From Garcia nutans (taxonomy: Eukaryota > Streptophyta > Magnoliopsida > Malpighiales > Euphorbiaceae), in NCBI GenBank assembly GCA_947685225.1, contig CANTUV010000026.1:56629501-56693500 (forward strand): a stretch of DNA of 64,000 nucleotides. Reading direction: 5' to 3'. This document shows positions 58,751-64,000 of the stretch, in pieces; positions within the stretch are counted from its first letter, which is position 1; every line of letters starts with the position of its first letter. The notes beneath the pieces were generated by a model. The model saw only the letters and a list, made by a program, of their open reading frames with translations. It did not search any database and was not told the origin of the DNA. The position numbers and the translations under genes are program-made.

Positions 58751-60110
58751 TACTTTTAATTTATTTTTTTATAATTATTTTCACTCGACAAATGCTTTGT
58801 TTCACACATCAGTAATCCAGTAACTGAATGCCACGTAAGCTATTTAGCAGCAGGCTGCCACATCATCTTGCTTATTATTTTTAAATCAAAATAATTTTAA
58901 AAATACAAACCAATCAAAATAATTGAAATTTTAAATATCAATATGCAATAGACGAATCATTATTATCTTAACATGTACGTATATAGTTAATTATTATTTG
59001 ATCATTAAAAAAAAATCAAGATAATCCTTCAAAAAAAAAAAAAACTCTTAGTTCTCTGGAGAAGAATACAAGTTATATTTGTCTACTACAAACAATACTG
59101 GTTATGCAATCAGGCATTTAACATTGTCTCAAATATATCAATCGGAGAACATGAATTTGGCCATGACAGAACATGATGCTTTTACCAAGTACCGGAGAAG
59201 TAGAAGAAGTAACAAAATATCTGAGTATTTAGATTATATAATAGATGATACTATGATAATAGTATTACACAATCTATTGGTGTTGCTTCCTTTCCCTTCA
59301 TTTATATCAACATTTATTATCATTTTCTATTTATCAATAAACATTTTTCAGTGTTACTAGAGCATTTTCCCATGTGGTGGATTATAATTCCTTATAAAAT
59401 TATTTATAATTGCATTTGAATTCGTTTTTCAGTCATAAAATCGTCAAAAATTAATATTAACATACAATTACACTACTAGCACTTTGGTCGAGTGAAAAGT
59501 CTTTTAACATAAGAGATAAAATCAAGAATGCTGAAATATTTCGTAATCAACTACTTAACTACTAAGCCTGCCAACATGAATATGAGCGAAGGCACCGGTT
59601 TCGTCACAATCGCGGCCAACCTCCCAACGGCCCCACAAATCAGTAGAAAACCTTGACTCATTCACGCCCCAAACCACAGCCCAAGCGACATCGTCTTCCG
59701 CACATCAAACCAAAAGTTGATTTCTCTAACCATACAAGAGAAGCTGATCTTTGCCAAATTAATTGCATCTCACTCGTAAAAATTGGTTTAAGGTATATTC
59801 TAAAATTTAGCCCTCCAAAGAAAGTATAATTTTACTTCCATACCTAACCAAAATTTTTAATTCGGAGACATTTTTGGATAGGGAGGTAGAACAAATAAAA
59901 AAAGGGAAAACTCAGCCTAATCAATAATGGATTCTGATAATTGGCAAACGGCATTAAATTTTGACATCAATTAAATTTAGGTCTTGCAAAAAATTTTTTC
60001 AACCTTTTCTTCTCTCTTTTTATGCTCTTCAATTGATTTCAATAACTAAGACTAACAAAATTAAGCATTTCTTTTCAAATTTCTGATATACAGAGCATAA
60101 TTACCAGAGC
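58751..60110. other. Spacer between pararetrovirus and RRP6-like gene
   Basis: Mostly AT-rich. 59580-59730 is GC-richer than its surroundings (GCACCGGTTTCGTCAC and CAACGGCCCC) without a usable frame or known family. The part next to 60110 is the probable 3' UTR of the minus-strand gene. Confidence 0.4.
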
Positions 60111-63100
60111 TCATCGAAAAGTTGCACTCCGGTTTCCAGAGGCTGGAAAAGCATGACGTCTTCTACCTTGTGGAAGTTCTCTGGTCCCATCATCTTTCTG
60201 AACTTGACCTGCGGAATTTTTTCTCTTAGTCGCAGGATCAAGTAGGCTTCTCTGATCCACGTCACCCACTGCTTTTGATTCTTTCACTTGACCTTCCCCA
60301 AATCTGATTGCAGCAGCATAATCAAATGGCTTCAGCCGAACAAGGCCAGTTGGTTCTTGAGGTTTCTGGATTTTTTTATTTTGATTATTAGACTGGAAAC
60401 ACTTCTGGAAGCTAGTTGAAAGATCAGAGAGAGATACAGATTCTTCTTTGTCCATTTCTAAAGAAGATGCTAATAACTTGATGTTCCCCTTAGCATCTTG
60501 GGTTTTTGAATCATTACTCTGTAGGTCCTCTATATCTGAATCATCATCCAAAACTATAATATCTTCTAGACTGGAACCGGTTGCTTGGGTAGCAACAGAT
60601 ACTCCAGGACTTGGAATTTCTGATACTAGAGTTTGCTCTTGTAGACCTGGTTTTGGCAGTTCATCACCTCTGCCAGCTGGTTTTGGCAGCTCGTTTCTGC
60701 CTGAAAATGAATGGAAGGGAAGGTTTACAGAAGTTCTGATTCTTTCCAACTTGATCTCCTCTTTGTCCTAAGAAGAAAAAAAGTTAGGATCGATTCAATA
60801 AAAAACAGTATAGTGATCTTACATATAAAATCAAAAGGCAGCTCAGACAAATTCTCCGTCTCAACAAGAGTTATGACCAAAATATGTGCAGCAGCTAAGA
60901 TGAAAATGTAATGGAAGACCAACAGATGGCATATATATCTCAAGTTATGTAATAACTCAGAACTATAATATGAATGCCAAAAAATTTGTGAACCCATCAT
61001 CCACAGAGAGAGAGAGAGGGGAAAAAAGGACAGAAAGATCTCCACTCTCTACTACCAATTGGTGTGTAGATCACCAATTACGTTTTATACAAAAAGGGAT
61101 GACATTGATGCATTATCAGATAGCTGTGTAGATGTAGATAGTCACAAGTTGAAGCAGCAACAAGAGCTCCACAAAGTGCAGAATGCATACCTTTTTGTCT
61201 ACATCAAACCTTTTCTTTGCTGCTGCACTTCCCAGTAGTGCTCCAAAAGCACCACTCGGCTTCTTTAGAACCTGAACAGTTGCCCCACTTCCCTGTTCAA
61301 TGATCACATAAGCATCAGAATACAACTTTCTAAGATGGAAAAACACTGTAAAATGAAGCAATATTGACAACCATGGCTGAAACATAAATGTCTGCAGACG
61401 TAACTGTATCTCTATTTTGTTGTGAAATTGGGACACACATTCTGGGAAGCTCAGAAATATGGCTACTGGATCTCACACCATTTTCACCACTACTCTTGGA
61501 AGAGACTCCTTGTCTATTTCGGGCTAGTAATGCCTCCGAAGGTTCCTTTTTAAGCTGTGGAAAATCTCCTTGGAGGGCATTCCTGCCGCCATCCGTTGCG
61601 TTGCCATTGCAATTGCTCTCTTTTCCAGTATCTGCAGTCTCTAAATTTGTGCGCGTATCCGGGGCAAAACCTTCAGAATTGTCATTAAGATCCATATTCT
61701 TCTGCAATCCCTTCACAATAAAGGGGGAAAACCAAAAAAGGAAGAGAAGTTACAGATATAAAAGCAATGCAAGAAGAGAGGGGGAGGAAGCAGCAACTTT
61801 CACAGCAAAGAAAAACATACATAAAAGTGTTGTGACGAAGCTCTGACCATATTTAAAAAATATACCAATTTATATGCGGACCAACCAATTATTGAACATT
61901 AAATAAACATGCCAAACCAAATTGTTGAACATTTCAAAGTGAGTTAAGCTTTCCCAGACTATTCCAAAACATCACATAACCATTGCCAATGTTTACTCAC
62001 ATAACCATTGCCAATGTTTACTCGTCTCAAGGATGAGAAATCCCATTCCATCACATGCCCAAAGAACATCAATTACTGACTATAATGCTAACATTTTAGT
62101 TGGCATGCATAAGGTGCCTCAACAAAATGGTCATAACAGCCAGCATAAAGTAAGTTTGCAATTTGGTGATGCCTTTTAATTTATAGATCAGACTCAATCC
62201 CAACACAAACATCATCATATTAATGCAAGTAAATCTTACTATTTGAATGCGTTCCTCCTTCAAACGTTTAGCAGCAGCTTCAAACTCAGCAGAATTTTGC
62301 ATAGCATGCCTAATGATGTTAACAACAGAACCAAGGTTTCGATCAACATACGGGTGCTTTGAGTTCAAAGCTCGACGCAACTTTTGAGGTGTAACTGGCA
62401 TCTGTTTGGCTTTATTCATTTTCAAACAACACAAGGTTTCAGAGAATATGCTGGAACATAATAGCAAACCAGAACTTAAAGCTGATCAGGTTTCTACCAA
62501 TTTCAATGAGAGTTTTGTTTGGCAATATAAAGCCCGTACTCTCATCTTCTGCACGGGCAATAACATCTCTCCATTCAAAGAGTCCCTGAAAGTCATATAG
62601 GTAGTTCAAATAAGCAGATGTAGAGCACAAAAATAACCAAGTTCTACATGAACAATGGCGAAGGGGAGCCTTGACACAACGGTAAGTGTTGTCGCCATGT
62701 GACCTGAGGTCACGGGTTTGAGCTGTGGAAACGGCATCTTGCAATTAATTACAAGGGAAGGTCGCGTACAAAGACCCAATGAATCCGATCCTTCCCTAGA
62801 CCCCGCTCATTGCGGGAGCATTCGTGCATCGGGCTGCCTTTTTTTTTTACATGAACAATAGCCTCAGCATTCATAAACAAATTTTCATTGACCCTATTTA
62901 CTTGATCAATTTGATAAAATAAAGAAGCAACAATATGGAGTGCCGTAACTGATCAATTAATTGAGGACTGGGAGATTAGAAGGCCTAATTGCTAGACACA
63001 TCTACCTGCCAGGCAGATTCGGTAGTTTCCTGGGTTTTGATATCCTAATAATTATATTAACAATAATTGAGGATGTATAAAAACTTACTGCAACAATAGC

Positions 63101-64000
63101 AAGCTGCTGGGCAGTGAAACCAGCATTCTGCAACCTATATCAAGACAGCAAAGGCACATACACATTCATTAATTTAATGAGAGAGACGACAAAGAAACAA
63201 TAGAAAACACTAAGCAGTATAATGTGTATAAAGGTAAAACTGTCAGCCACATACCCATATATGTGTAGATATGAATTTTCTGTCAAGAGCTCCTTCTCAT
63301 ACAGCTGCATGCATACACCATAGCTGCGTTTGTATACCTATTAGAACCAACAACTAGCTCAGCACACTGTAGGGCAGAAGATTCACCTTGTTTAAACAAT
63401 ACTCAGTGCCAATGGGTGAAGGAAAAAAAAGAGATCAGAAATCCTCACCTTGGCACCAAAGAACAATGTGAACTAGAAGGTTCAAATTTGAAGATATTAA
63501 GAAAATAAGATGAGTTTATTTGACTTTTTTCTGGTAGACCCGAGGGAAAAATATTGCATTTTTCTCTAGTGTCATATCAAAATATGAAAATATTGGCCCT
63601 GGCCCTAAATAAACAGTACAGTTCCAGTACTGGAGTGTTATTACATAAGCTACATTTGAATACCCGATGTCCCAGTCTTATCTCAAATTCTCAATTAGTA
63701 CTTAACAATAAATGCAGCACGCTCACTTAGAAGAAGGAACATTATAGTAAATAAGAACAGTTGACAGAAATAATACCTCGACCAGAGGACTATCAGAATT
63801 ATCATTGTCATGAGGGATCGAGAGCAACATAACTCTCATCAAATCATAAATATACAACAGATAGTGGGTATCTTCTCTGGCGTATCTGTCATTTGCAAAG
63901 ATGTAATTCATAAATAATGGTAAAACAGTGGCTTCTGCTAATTTGCAAAAAAGCATGATATAAAGTTACAGCAGCAGGAAGAAACATAAACTAACTAGAT
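60111..64000 (-). CDS. RRP6L: RRP6-like nuclear exosome exonuclease, C-terminal part (gene continues past window)
   Basis: Eight 3' exons (minus): 63885-63777, 63337-63255, 63134-63089, 62585-62498, 62409-62240, 61710-61405, 61292-61191, 60767-60111. RRP6 is a DEDDy 3'-5' exonuclease working with the nuclear exosome on rRNA, snoRNA and non-coding RNA. The first exon here holds the last part of the exonuclease domain (YAREDTHYLLYIYDLM, with the motif III Tyr and Asp). Next comes HRDC (GLFEWRDVIARAEDESTGF, ILPN). The long, poorly conserved tail includes KKPSGAFGALLG, an acidic IIVLDDDSDIEDL stretch, and a basic C-terminus (RRRHAF). The 5' exons, with the PMC2NT and catalytic DED residues, are outside the window. 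The donor of the exon ending at 61405 is GTTACG and is less certain. RRP6L1 and RRP6L2 are not separated here, though the KKPSGAFGALLG tail hints at RRP6L2. Confidence 0.88.
61973..62022. repeat. Perfect 25-bp tandem duplication in an RRP6-like intron
   Basis: The unit CACATAACCATTGCCAATG plus TTTACT occurs twice without change, at 61973-61997 and 61998-62022. Perfect identity suggests a recent slip. Confidence 0.92.
62645..62656 (+). repeat. 5' target-site duplication of the SINE
   Basis: TACATGAACAAT is matched exactly at 62848-62859. Confidence 0.88.
62657..62847 (+). mobile_element. Au-type SINE (tRNA-derived) in an RRP6-like intron
   Basis: It has a pol III box A-like GGCGAAGGGGAGCC start, a box B-like GGTCACGGGTTTGAGC at about 62708, a body with GGTCGCGTACAAAGACCC and CGCTCATTGCGGGAGC, and the end GGGCTGCC followed by a T-run. 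These parts and their order match the plant Au SINE as I know it. It is antisense to the host gene. Confidence 0.9.
62848..62859 (+). repeat. 3' target-site duplication of the SINE
   Basis: TACATGAACAAT follows directly after the terminal T-run of the SINE. Confidence 0.88.

Overview
The window is nuclear DNA of a flowering plant, almost certainly a eudicot. Genes have many GT-AG introns and long AT-rich spacers, and the proteins match plant-specific families. TIR elements, LINEs, an Au-type SINE and a pararetrovirus lie between and inside genes. The species cannot be read from the sequence. From memory, the order SUVR3-like / LBD20-like / LRR pseudokinase resembles Arabidopsis At3g03750-At3g03760-At3g03770, with a RAD6-type UBC gene between the last two here.

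Left part (1-28.5 kb). A gene tail is at 1-54. EGY2, a plastid site-2 protease homologue with 10 exons, spans 1884-9996; its 5.1-kb first intron holds a broken Ty3/gypsy element with mirror-image 5' ends. A TIR element (10.7-11.2 kb) abuts a decayed SUVR3 histone methyltransferase gene (11.2-12.8 kb). Then come an LBD18/20-type transcription factor (14.1-15.3 kb), a 152-residue RAD6-type E2 enzyme (16.6-18.6 kb) and an LRR receptor-like pseudokinase on the minus strand (20.5-24.2 kb).

Middle (28.5-47.5 kb). A nearly full-length but broken LINE (28.54-33.24 kb) has a poly(A) end and a probable target-site duplication. A plant cysteine oxidase gene follows (34.6-37.9 kb, minus), then a 5'-truncated LINE whose remaining reading frame is open and ends in RNase H (38.9-41.0 kb, minus), a possible TIR element (42.8-43.5 kb), and a membrin-type Golgi SNARE gene (44.4-47.4 kb, minus).

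Right part (47.7-64 kb). Two head-to-head copies of an endogenous caulimovirid form an inverted repeat of about 2 x 4.9 kb around a 0.46-kb spacer (48.1-58.4 kb). Both outer ends lie in (TA)n tracts, and these sit between GGCCCG-rich sequences. The 3' exons of an RRP6-like nuclear exosome exonuclease (minus) fill 60.1-64 kb; one intron carries an Au-type SINE with a perfect 12-bp target-site duplication.

The host genes are mostly housekeeping or signalling genes with no operon-like link: plastid proteolysis, ubiquitination, N-degron oxygen sensing, Golgi fusion and RNA decay. The most unusual structures are the pararetrovirus palindrome, the mirror-ended Ty3/gypsy element and the inactivated SUVR3 copy. 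Exon limits were set by reading splice sites and checking phase by hand; no database or alignment program was used.
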